A stretch of DNA of 61,846 nucleotides from Actinomycetota bacterium. Lineage in GTDB: Bacteria; Actinomycetota; Acidimicrobiia; Spongiisociales; UBA11373. The stretch spans positions 1 through 61,846 of the forward strand of contig JAHLKU010000008.1 in the NCBI GenBank assembly GCA_020444505.1, in the 5' to 3' direction. The position numbers and the translations under genes are program-made. The notes below the pieces were generated by a model. The model was not told where the DNA came from and did no database searches. It was given only the letters and a program-made list of their open reading frames with translations. This document shows, piece by piece, positions 18,710 through 25,947 of this stretch. Every line of letters starts with the position of its first letter. The first letter of the stretch is position 1.

Positions 18710-19135
18710 GTGGACGAGCCACTCGAGATCCGCCCCGGGCTGGAGGTGCCCGCCTCCGAGCTGTCGTGGCGCTTCGACACCTCCGGCGGGCCGGGCGGCC
18801 AGCACGCCAACCGTGCGGCCAGCCGGGCCGAGCTGTCCTTCGACCTGGGGGCCAGCCCGTCCATCCCCGGCGACCTGCGGGACCTCATGCTCTCCAACCT
18901 GGGGGCGCGGGCCCGCCACGGGGTGGTCACGGTGGCGGCCGACGACAGCCGCAGCCAGTGGCGCAACCGCGCCATCGCCCGCAGGCGCCTCGCCCGGTTG
19001 CTGCGCGAGGCGCTCCGCACCACCCGGCGCCGCCGCGCCACCCGGCCGTCCGCCGGGGTGCGCCGGCGCCGCAGAGACGCCAAGCAGCGCCGCAGCCAGA
19101 CGAAACGCCTCCGGAGGCGCCCCGAGCCCGAGTGA
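18710..19135 (+). CDS. arfB: ArfB-type peptidyl-tRNA hydrolase (ribosome rescue)
   Basis: A 141-residue release-factor-like protein lacking the codon-recognition domain. The GGQ catalytic motif is in TSGGPGGQHANR (about residues 24-35), and the C-terminus is a very basic Arg/Lys tail of the type that enters the mRNA channel of stalled ribosomes. It is known as ArfB/YaeJ: it frees peptides from ribosomes stuck on truncated mRNA. GAGGGAG precedes the GTG. It is divergent from hutH and ends in front of a perfect hairpin. Confidence 0.88.
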   Translation: MDEPLEIRPGLEVPASELSWRFDTSGGPGGQHANRAASRAELSFDLGASPSIPGDLRDLMLSNLGARARHGVVTVAADDSRSQWRNRAIARRRLARLLREALRTTRRRRATRPSAGVRRRRRDAKQRRSQTKRLRRRPEPE

Positions 19136-19171
19136 GGGTCCGCGCCCCGCCCGGCCCGCCGCAGACGCGCA

Positions 19172-19197
19172 GGAGCCGCCCCCGCGGGGGCGGCTCC
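19172..19197. terminator. 26-base perfect palindrome between convergent genes
   Basis: GGAGCCGCCCCCG followed directly by its reverse complement, 13 bp per arm. It lies between the arfB stop and the stop of the convergent gene at 19218. Likely a bidirectional terminator; no U-tract. Confidence 0.6.
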
Positions 19198-19217
19198 GCG
19201 GCACCGGCGAGGACGGC

Positions 19218-19727
19218 TCAGCCGCCGAGGCCGATGCCGATCCCGCCGGAGACGTCGATGCCGGTCGAGGCCCCGGCCGTGCCCGCACCGGCGCCCGCCG
19301 ACGCGGAGCCATCGGCACCCACCTCGGCGCCGGCCGTGTCGAGCGACGCGTCGGCGTCGGCCGAGAGGTGTGACACGATGCGCCCGTCCACGAGCGAGGC
19401 GCGAAGGGTGGACGCCTCCCCGGCCGAGGCGAACTCGACGATCACGTCGCCGGACGCATCTGCCGTCACCTGCGACCGGAACCCCGCCGCCTCCTCGATG
19501 TCGAGCAGCACGAGTCCGTCCCCTTCGATCGCCACACGCACACTCCCGGCGGTGCCGGCAGAGAGCACGGCGGACTGGGACGCCCCGATCGCCGCCGCGG
19601 CGCCGCCGTCCCCGCCGCCCAGCGTGGTCCCGGCGACGACGGCCCCGGTGCCTGCCGCGGCGACGGCCAATCCGACGGCGGCGGCCTTGACCTTGGCGCC
19701 GGCGAGCATCGATGTCCAGATGTTCAT
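19218..19727 (-). CDS. secreted alanine/glycine-rich protein of a probable ECF sigma regulon
   Basis: A 169-residue protein with one N-terminal hydrophobic segment (about 10-35: KAAAVGLAVAAAGTGAVVAG), so it is secreted or membrane-anchored. The middle holds a compact beta-rich region with alternating hydrophobic residues, and the C-terminus is low-complexity Ala/Gly/Asp. No family recognised. GGAGGAGG precedes ATG 19727. A GTAAC...CGATT promoter identical in form to that of the nearby ECF sigma gene lies 46-73 bases upstream, so it is likely a target of that sigma factor. It could take part in signalling or be an envelope protein. Confidence 0.6.
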   Translation of the reverse strand: MNIWTSMLAGAKVKAAAVGLAVAAAGTGAVVAGTTLGGGDGGAAAAIGASQSAVLSAGTAGSVRVAIEGDGLVLLDIEEAAGFRSQVTADASGDVIVEFASAGEASTLRASLVDGRIVSHLSADADASLDTAGAEVGADGSASAGAGAGTAGASTGIDVSGGIGIGLGG

Positions 19728-19772
19728 GCGGTTGCCTCCTCCCACCCCGTGGGGCGGGCTCGCTTCACCGAG

Positions 19773-19800
19773 GCAATCGGCGAGGCGGGGAGATCGTTAC
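19773..19800 (-). promoter_or_regulatory. ECF-type promoter of the 19727 gene
   Basis: Read on the minus strand: GTAACGATC (19800-19792), 12 bases, CGATTGC (19779-19773). The hexamer-like GTAAC and CGATT are 16 bases apart, the spacing expected of ECF sigma promoters. It matches the promoter in front of the sigma gene at 20901-20928 in both boxes and spacing. Confidence 0.65.
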
Positions 19801-19815
19801 ATCGAACCCGCCGCC

Positions 19816-20298
19816 TCACGGGCCCGGGAGCCGGTCCGGAATGGTGAGAGGGGTCTGCAGCCCGCCGGGCTCCGGCAGGGAGGGCAGATTCGGGAGGTCC
19901 GGGGAGCCGCCGGGCAGTTCAGGCAGGGTGACCTCCGGCGGCGGCACGATCTCGACCACCTCTCGGGGGCGGGGCAGGTCGACCCCCACCTTCCCGGCGA
20001 GGTCGGCGATCCACGTCTGGATGGGATCCGGGAGCACCCCGGCGGCGGCGCCGATGCCGGTGGCGATCGTCGCCGCCAGCGCGACCGCCGCCACAGCCTT
20101 CCCGACGGAGATGCCGGCCGTCGCTGCGGCCGCGCCGGCTCCTGCGGCAGTCGCCGCCGCCGCACCGGCCGCAGTGACTGCGGAGGCCGCGGCGGCGAGG
20201 GACGCCACGTCGCTCTCTGTCAGGTCGGTGACCAACTCGGCTTCGAGGTCCTGGGCCCAGGCCCCGAACCCACCGTTCTGCTCTCCGCGATCTCCCAT
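19816..20298 (-). CDS. membrane protein co-translated with ECF sigma factor (possible anti-sigma)
   Basis: A 160-residue protein starting one base after the sigma stop (TGA-C-ATG), so it is translationally coupled. Residues 1-40 are soluble and acidic (EQNGGFGAWAQDLEAELVTDLTESDV), residues 45-105 are very Ala-rich with one or two membrane segments, and the C-terminal 60 residues are Pro-rich and extracytoplasmic. Position, coupling and cytosolic-N/membrane/extracytoplasmic-C layout suit an anti-sigma factor, but no zinc-binding HxxxCxxC motif or known anti-sigma domain is visible. I call the function likely, not shown. Confidence 0.55.
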   Translation of the reverse strand: MGDRGEQNGGFGAWAQDLEAELVTDLTESDVASLAAAASAVTAAGAAAATAAGAGAAAATAGISVGKAVAAVALAATIATGIGAAAGVLPDPIQTWIADLAGKVGVDLPRPREVVEIVPPPEVTLPELPGGSPDLPNLPSLPEPGGLQTPLTIPDRLPGP

Positions 20299-20299
20299 G

Positions 20300-20872
20300 T
20301 CACGCCTCCACGTAGCCACGGCCGGCCAGTTCTGCCCTGAGCTTGGCCATCGCCCTCGACTGGATCACCCTCACGTTGCCCCGCGTCGTGCCGATCGCGT
20401 CGGCGACTTCGGCGGTCTCCAAGCCTCCGATCACCCGGAGCAGGATCACCTCCCGCTCGGTGTCGCCCAGTACGTGCATCGCCTCCAGGGCGGCACCCGT
20501 GCCGTCGCGGGCGAGGACCTCACCCTCGGGCCCCGGGACGGCCCGCTCGGGTGTCTCCTCCGGGAGCCCCACCATCTCGCGCCGGGATCGGCGGTAGTCG
20601 TCGACGATCTTCCGGTAGGCGATGCTGAACAACCACGACCGGAACCGGCGCGGTCCGCCCACGAAATCACCCAGATGCTCGGCGGCCGCCATCAACACCT
20701 CCTGCAGCACCGCGTCCGGGTCCCGAGCGCCCCTGCCCCTGGCGTAGCCGCGCAGGCGCGGGCCGAGGGACCGGACGATCGATGCCCATGCATCGGCATC
20801 GCCCCGTCTGGCGCCGTCGAGGGTCGCTGCCTCGATCTCGGCCGGAGCGGCGGGTCGGTTCGGGGTTCCCAC
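20300..20872 (-). CDS. ECF-family RNA polymerase sigma factor
   Basis: A 190-residue sigma-70 family protein. Region 2 spans about 25-95, with FRSWLFSIAYRKIVDDYRR for promoter melting and -10 recognition. Region 4 spans about 130-185, with EREVILLRVIGGLETAEVADAIGTT and VRVIQSRAMAKLRAEL. The GTG at 20872 is the only good start near the beginning of region 2; no Shine-Dalgarno sits at normal distance (GGAGG and AGAGGA are 17-25 bases away). The promoter at 20901-20928 puts the transcript start about 20 bases upstream, so initiation may be nearly leaderless. Followed by a coupled membrane protein. Confidence 0.85.
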   Translation of the reverse strand: MGTPNRPAAPAEIEAATLDGARRGDADAWASIVRSLGPRLRGYARGRGARDPDAVLQEVLMAAAEHLGDFVGGPRRFRSWLFSIAYRKIVDDYRRSRREMVGLPEETPERAVPGPEGEVLARDGTGAALEAMHVLGDTEREVILLRVIGGLETAEVADAIGTTRGNVRVIQSRAMAKLRAELAGRGYVEA

Positions 20873-20900
20873 GTCGTGCGAGCGTACGTCCTCTGCCTCC

Positions 20901-20928
20901 GCAATCGGGCTCGCCGGCCGATCGTTAC
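20901..20928 (-). promoter_or_regulatory. ECF-type autoregulatory promoter of the sigma gene
   Basis: Minus strand: GTAACGATC (20928-20920), 12 bases, CGATTGC (20907-20901). Same boxes and spacing as at 19773-19800. It lies 28 bases before the sigma start codon. This pairing of a shared motif with the sigma gene and a neighbour is the usual sign of ECF autoregulation; binding is inferred. Confidence 0.65.
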
Positions 20929-21055
20929 ACCCGCCCTTTGCCGGACTGCACGCGACACCCCCCCCGTTCCTCCACCGACCGGTCTGATGGCGGATAGAGT
21001 ATTTCTGGTATCCGCCGTGAATACAGTGGCGGGACACTCGAACGGAGGCACGACG

Positions 21056-22630
21056 ATGATGGACGGCCGACAGCGGGAGACACCTCCCCCACACCCTCAC
21101 TTCACGCTCGGCTCGATCGCCGTGCTCGGGGTCGCGCTCGCGTCGATCGCAGCCGCCATCGGCATCACGGCGCTGGCCATCACCGCCAGCAGGAACTCCG
21201 TGGACGACGGGATCGTCGCCGAGAAGGTCGCCGCCGCCCTTGCCGACGGCGAGGCCCCAGCGGACGCGGGGAACCTCCGCACAGACGTCGTGCCCGACCT
21301 CGTTCCGAAGTCGGAGCTTCCCCTCGCTCCCGAATCCGAGGTGAACGTCTCGGCCGCACCCGACGCGCCGAGACCCCTCGGCCGATCGGCTCCGGCCATC
21401 GTCGACGTCCACTTCCGGGTCGTCGAGCAGGTGCAGGCCATCGACCCGGCAGAAGGCGTCACGTACGAGACGTGGGGATACGAAGTGGAAGGGTCCGGAC
21501 CGGACGGTTTGATCGCGGGAACACCGGGCCCCATGATCAGGACCCGGGTCGGCGATGTACTGCGCTTCACCATCACCAACCCTGAGACCAACTCCCACCC
21601 GCACAACGTGGACTTCCACGCGGTCACCGGCCAGGGGGGTGGGGCCGCGGCGACCACGGTCGCCCCCGGCGAGACCGTCACCATCGAAGCGAGGATGCTG
21701 TACCCCGGCTTCTTCATGTACCACTGTGCCTACGGCGACGTGCCGCTCCACATCTCCCATGGCATGTTCGGCGGGATCCTGGTGGAACCGGCCGAACCCC
21801 TCCCTGGGGTGGACCACGAGTGGTACGTGGTCCAGTCCGAGTACTACACCACACCGCCCGAGCCGGGCACGGTCGGTACCGACCGCGATGCATTGACCAT
21901 GGAAGAACCCACCTACGTCGTCTTCAACGGCGCCGTCGGCGCCATCGCCGGCGATCACGCGCTGCAGATGGCGGTGGGAGAACGTGCTCGCATCTACTTC
22001 GTCAACGCAGGCCTCAATCTCGTGTCGAGTTTCCATCCGATCGGCTCGCACTGGGATGCGGTGTACCCCGAGGCCGCCCTGCTGGGGCCGCCGCTGCGCG
22101 GATCGCAGACCACCCTCGTCCCGGCCGGAGGGGGCACGGTCGTCGAACTCATCGGGCGCGTGCCGTCCACGATCATCCTGGTCGACCATGCGCTCACCCG
22201 GGCCTTCGACAAGGGCGCGCTCGGACAGATCGTGGTCTCCGGCCCGGAGGATCCCGAGATCTTCGAGGTCGTCGGCAGCGGGGAGGAGCAGGGCTCAGAG
22301 ACCACCGGTGCGCCGGCTTCTTCCGAGGTCGTCGACATCGTCCCCGGTGCGTGGGAGACGCAGCCGGAAGGGGCCGCCGACGAGTTCGCCGAGACCGAAG
22401 ACCCTGCCGACTACTCGGTGAACGTGCTCCGCATCCCGGTCGGCACCACCGTGACCTGGACGAACTCCGACTCCATGCTCCACACCGTCACCGCCGTCGA
22501 CGGCTCGTTCGACTCGGGCTTCCTCGATGAGGGCGACTCCTGGTCACACACGTTCACCGAACCGGGCGAGTACGAGTACTACTGCCTCCCGCACCTCTGG
22601 ATGCGCGCCAAGGTGATCGTCGAGGGCTGA
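21056..22630 (+). CDS. nirK: copper nitrite reductase (NirK) with fused C-terminal plastocyanin-like domain
   Basis: Reduces nitrite to nitric oxide outside the membrane. The 524-residue protein has an N-terminal membrane anchor (about 18-45), two cupredoxin domains of NirK (about 110-395) and an extra plastocyanin-like domain (about 450-524). All NirK residues are present: type 1 copper His183, Cys224, His232, Met237; type 2 copper His188, His223, His378; catalytic Asp186 and His327. The added domain has its own copper set His476, Cys510, His513, Met516 and probably hands electrons to the first. GGAGG precedes the first of two adjacent ATGs. It diverges from the ECF sigma gene; no matching sigma promoter is visible on this side. 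Confidence 0.88.
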   Translation: MMDGRQRETPPPHPHFTLGSIAVLGVALASIAAAIGITALAITASRNSVDDGIVAEKVAAALADGEAPADAGNLRTDVVPDLVPKSELPLAPESEVNVSAAPDAPRPLGRSAPAIVDVHFRVVEQVQAIDPAEGVTYETWGYEVEGSGPDGLIAGTPGPMIRTRVGDVLRFTITNPETNSHPHNVDFHAVTGQGGGAAATTVAPGETVTIEARMLYPGFFMYHCAYGDVPLHISHGMFGGILVEPAEPLPGVDHEWYVVQSEYYTTPPEPGTVGTDRDALTMEEPTYVVFNGAVGAIAGDHALQMAVGERARIYFVNAGLNLVSSFHPIGSHWDAVYPEAALLGPPLRGSQTTLVPAGGGTVVELIGRVPSTIILVDHALTRAFDKGALGQIVVSGPEDPEIFEVVGSGEEQGSETTGAPASSEVVDIVPGAWETQPEGAADEFAETEDPADYSVNVLRIPVGTTVTWTNSDSMLHTVTAVDGSFDSGFLDEGDSWSHTFTEPGEYEYYCLPHLWMRAKVIVEG

Positions 22631-22678
22631 ACGGAGACCGAGGGCACCCTGCGGTGGCCGCAGAGACCAACCGCCGTG

Positions 22679-23368
22679 TCAACCGCGCGCCGACACGCGG
22701 ACCGAACAGAGCGATGGCCCGACGAACGGGTCGATGCCTTCCATGTCGAGGGCGCCGCCCAATCGTTCCGACATCCCTCGCAGGAGCCCCAGGTGGACCG
22801 AGCACACGACGTCCTGCTGCCGCCGGGCCACGTCACGGAACGGGCAGTCGTGCAGGAGGATCGACACATCGGCGCCGCACTCGTGGACCTCGGGTTCGAA
22901 ACCCAGTTCGGCGAGCGATGCGACGATCCTCTCCAGCGCATCCGTCGAAGACAACCCGCTGCTGCCGTCTGCGGGGCGCTCGATGAGATGCCGCCCCCAC
23001 TCGCGGCCCGCCCGCTCACCCACCTCGGCCGGCACGTCGGCCGTGTGCTCGATGGAGCCCGCCAGCACTTCGGCGAGGAACCGGTAACCGTCACCTCCGG
23101 CATCCCCATCCGCCCCGCTCGCCGGAGCGAAGAGCACCCGGGGACGGCCGGGACGGGTCCGCTCCTCGATGGTCCGTGTCACCAGACCAGCGCGCTCGAG
23201 CACCACGAGGTGCTCCCTGACGGTGTTGGGGTGACGGCCGACGGCCGCACCGAGTGCAGCGGCATCGAGCGACCCGCCCGCGTCTTCCAGGACCCTGAGG
23301 AGGTGACGCCGCCGCGGATCGGCGAGTGCACGATAGCGATCGGCCCCGGTGCCGCGCACGGCCGTCAT
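22679..23368 (-). CDS. ArsR/SufR-like transcriptional regulator with three-cysteine motif
   Basis: A 229-residue regulator. Residues 8-75 form a winged helix (YRALADPRRRHLLRVLEDAGG...HPNTVREHLVVLERAGLV). The C-terminal half carries ECGADVSILLHDC...VVCSVHLGL, a C-x10-C-x13-C spacing close to the iron-sulfur ligands of SufR-type regulators. It may sense redox state or nitric oxide through a cluster, which is inference. The stop is 48 bases from the convergent nirK stop, and a haloalkane dehalogenase-like gene lies upstream on the same strand. AAGGTGG precedes the ATG. Target genes are not identifiable here. Confidence 0.72.
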   Translation of the reverse strand: MTAVRGTGADRYRALADPRRRHLLRVLEDAGGSLDAAALGAAVGRHPNTVREHLVVLERAGLVTRTIEERTRPGRPRVLFAPASGADGDAGGDGYRFLAEVLAGSIEHTADVPAEVGERAGREWGRHLIERPADGSSGLSSTDALERIVASLAELGFEPEVHECGADVSILLHDCPFRDVARRQQDVVCSVHLGLLRGMSERLGGALDMEGIDPFVGPSLCSVRVSARG

Positions 23369-23430
23369 CGCACCACCTTTTCCCTGGCAGGAACCGTGAG
23401 AACTTGAGTATAGGAACACAGGGGTGCCGC

Positions 23431-24309
23431 CTACCCCGCCAGCCACTCCCGCATCGCCGCCACGACCTCGTCCGGCGCGTCGTCCTGGAGGTAGTGGCCG
23501 GCGTCGGGGAGGTCCACCGTGTGGTGGGTGGGGAACACCGCCTCGAACCGCGCCTTCTCCTTCTGCCGGAATGCGATGTCCTTGCCGCCCCACAGGATCA
23601 GCACCGGCAGGTGGGCGAGCGCCGCCAACCCGGCCTCGACCTCCGCCAGGTAGCCGGCGGAGTGCACGATCTCGCGCGGGAAGATCGACGTCGGCACCCG
23701 GGACTCCTGCGTCGGGAACGGCTTGCGATAGTGGGCCATCTCCGCCTTCGACGGCTTCGTCCGGGCGTGGCCCCTGGGCACCAGGGCGTTGACGAACAGG
23801 TTGAAGCGCCGGATGAGGAAGCGGCCGGCCCGGCCCCCGAAGAGGCCGGAGAAGCGGGTGAAGTGCCGGTCGTCGCCCACCGGCCAGGCCCAGGTGTTGC
23901 CGACGACGAGGCGCTCGAAGCGGGCGGGGTCGCGGCCGGCCATCCCGAGGCCGATCGGGCCCGCCCAGTCCTGCACCATCATCGTGATCCGGTCGAGGCC
24001 GAGATGGGCCGTGAACCGTTCCACCACGGCCGAGTGGTCGGCCGGCAGGAACGAGAAGCCGTCCTCGGCGGTGGAGAGGCCGAACCCGGGCAGGTCCACC
24101 GCCACGCAGCGGTACCCGTCGCGCAGGCCGGCGATCACGTGGCGGTACAGGAACGACCACGCCGGGTTGCCGTGCAGCAGCAGCAGGACCGGGCCCTCGC
24201 CCTCGTCCACGTAGTGCAGCGTGTGCCCGCCGATCTCCACGAACCGGCTCTCGAAGGGGAACAGGCGGTCGTCGACCCAGGAGGGCCGGATGCCGGGCGT
24301 GGGGTTCAT
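23431..24309 (-). CDS. haloalkane dehalogenase-like alpha/beta hydrolase
   Basis: A 292-residue cytoplasmic hydrolase. The nucleophile elbow reads VQDWAGPIG, with Asp114 as nucleophile and Trp115 as halide ligand, as in haloalkane dehalogenases rather than the Ser of esterases. HGNPAWSFLYR supplies the oxyanion/halide Asn48, and DAGHYLQDD the catalytic His272. Length is normal. The reaction would be halide release from alkyl halides giving alcohols; a few family members have other roles. It is upstream of the regulator gene by 62 bases on the same strand. Confidence 0.82.
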   Translation of the reverse strand: MNPTPGIRPSWVDDRLFPFESRFVEIGGHTLHYVDEGEGPVLLLLHGNPAWSFLYRHVIAGLRDGYRCVAVDLPGFGLSTAEDGFSFLPADHSAVVERFTAHLGLDRITMMVQDWAGPIGLGMAGRDPARFERLVVGNTWAWPVGDDRHFTRFSGLFGGRAGRFLIRRFNLFVNALVPRGHARTKPSKAEMAHYRKPFPTQESRVPTSIFPREIVHSAGYLAEVEAGLAALAHLPVLILWGGKDIAFRQKEKARFEAVFPTHHTVDLPDAGHYLQDDAPDEVVAAMREWLAG

Positions 24310-24361
24310 GGGGTCCTCCGGGGATGGTCGCCGGGCGACGATAGCCGCCGGGGCGGGCCGG

Positions 24362-24619
24362 TCACTCCCCGGGCGGCGCCACCGCCCGGTCCGCGTTGCC
24401 GGGCCCCTCCTCGGCCAGGAGCGCAGCAGCGTCCGCCAGGTCGGCGGGCGCCACCAGCAGCACCACCTGGTGGCCGGTGAACAGCGGGGCGTGGTGGTGG
24501 GCGTCGCCGCCCACCACCGCCTCGACCCCTGCCGACGCCAGCAGCGCGGCGTCCAGTTCGGCCGCCGCCCAGGCGCCGCCTCCGCCGTAGGAGGCCACCG
24601 GCACGAGTGCGTCGCTCAC
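24362..24619 (-). CDS. small DUF2007-like protein
   Basis: An 85-residue protein. It resembles DUF2007 putative signal-transducing proteins: opening LVPVASYGG, then an Ala/Leu-rich helix ending in SAGVEAVVGGD, and the final strand QVVLLVAPADLADAAALLAEE. No cysteine motif. The GTG start overlaps the tldE stop (GTGA), so it is made with TldD and TldE. Its job is unknown; it may follow those proteins only by position. Confidence 0.65.
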   Translation of the reverse strand: MSDALVPVASYGGGGAWAAAELDAALLASAGVEAVVGGDAHHHAPLFTGHQVVLLVAPADLADAAALLAEEGPGNADRAVAPPGE

Positions 24620-25947
24620 CCCTCGGCGCCGCCGGTGAAGTTCCAGGAGGCCAGGTGCATCGACGGCGCCTGCACGAAGCCGGCGCCGAACTCGCTGTCG
24701 GCGAAGCGCGTGTCGTCGCCCAACCCCAGCACCTGCCCCTCGGCGAGGGCGGCCACGAACGACTGCGTGAACCGCATGTTGGTGACCGCCCCGGTGATGG
24801 CGCCGTTCTCGATCATGAACGTGCCGTTGCGGGTGAGGCCGGTGACCACCTGGCTCTTCGGGTCCAGGACGCGGCAGTAGTGGAACGTGGCCACGTACAG
24901 GCCGCGGTCCACCGAGGCGATCATCTCGTCCACCGACGTGCTCCCGCCCCCGACGATCACGTTGCTGGGCACCGCCCCGAACGCCTCGGCCCCCGGCAAG
25001 GCGTGGCCGGTGGACTCGGCGCCCGCCTTGGCAGCCGTCTTGCGGTCGTAGGCGGCCGCCATCGAGACGCCGTCCTCGATGAAGGCCGTCCGCCGCTTGG
25101 GCGTGCCCTCGGCGTCGAAGGCCACGCCGAGCGCACCCGGCGCCGCCGGGTCGTCCCACACCGAGATGGCCTGGTCGAACTGCTGCTCGCCCACCCGGAG
25201 GAACGACTGGCCCTCGTTGAGCGCCTTGCCGTTGAACCCATACGCCCCGAGGAACACCATGATCGAGGCCACGCACTCGGGCCCCAGCACCACCTCGTAC
25301 TCCCCCGGCTTGACGTCGTAGGGGTCGGCGGCCAGATGGAACCGCTCGGCCGCCAGGCCGCCGACGGCGGCGCCGTCGAGGTCGGCGATTCGCTGCGCGG
25401 TCTGGTGCCCGGACCCGGCCACCGTGCCCACCCGGTGGATGCCGTCCACAGTTGCCCGGGTCTGGCGGCCGGTGGCCGCCTGCCCCAGGCTGTTGGCGTA
25501 CCCGACGGTGAAGGCCTCGGTGTCGCAGTACCCGGCGGCATCGGTGCCGTCGGCGGCGGCGATGAAGTCCTTCACGACGGCCGCCCGCTCCTCCGGGGAG
25601 GCGGCGGCGGTCGCCTCGTCGTAGTTGTCCAGCGCCGGCACCTCGGCCGGCGGGGCGAACCCGGGCCACTCCGGGTCGGCCGGAGAGAGGCGGGCCGCCT
25701 CCAGGGTGCGGTCGACCAGGTCGGCGAGCGCGGCGTCGTCGGCCCGGGTGTCGGTGCCGGCGGCGACCTTGCCGTCGATGGCCACCTTGACGGTGATGTT
25801 GCGGGCCGTGTCGGCGACGTTCTGGTGGATGAACGAGTTGGCGAACCGGGTGAGGGCGGCCTCGCCGGTGACGACGCTCGCCTGTGCCTCGGCTCGGTCG
25901 CCGACCATGTCGACGATCCGCTGTGCGATGGCTGCCGGTTCGGTCAT
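24616..25947 (-). CDS. tldE: TldE/PmbA family metalloprotease-like subunit
   Basis: A 443-residue PmbA/TldE protein. In the known complex TldE lacks the metal site but forms a barrel with TldD that cleaves unfolded peptides (for example microcin B17 leader and CcdA). Typical blocks here: NRRT-like start region ARNITVKVAIDGKV, then SSMHLA-like end (PSMHLASWNFTG) and DRGLYVATFHYCR. The ATG overlaps the tldD stop (ATGA), and its stop overlaps the DUF2007-like gene, so the three form a tight operon. Confidence 0.87.
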   Translation of the reverse strand: MTEPAAIAQRIVDMVGDRAEAQASVVTGEAALTRFANSFIHQNVADTARNITVKVAIDGKVAAGTDTRADDAALADLVDRTLEAARLSPADPEWPGFAPPAEVPALDNYDEATAAASPEERAAVVKDFIAAADGTDAAGYCDTEAFTVGYANSLGQAATGRQTRATVDGIHRVGTVAGSGHQTAQRIADLDGAAVGGLAAERFHLAADPYDVKPGEYEVVLGPECVASIMVFLGAYGFNGKALNEGQSFLRVGEQQFDQAISVWDDPAAPGALGVAFDAEGTPKRRTAFIEDGVSMAAAYDRKTAAKAGAESTGHALPGAEAFGAVPSNVIVGGGSTSVDEMIASVDRGLYVATFHYCRVLDPKSQVVTGLTRNGTFMIENGAITGAVTNMRFTQSFVAALAEGQVLGLGDDTRFADSEFGAGFVQAPSMHLASWNFTGGAEG

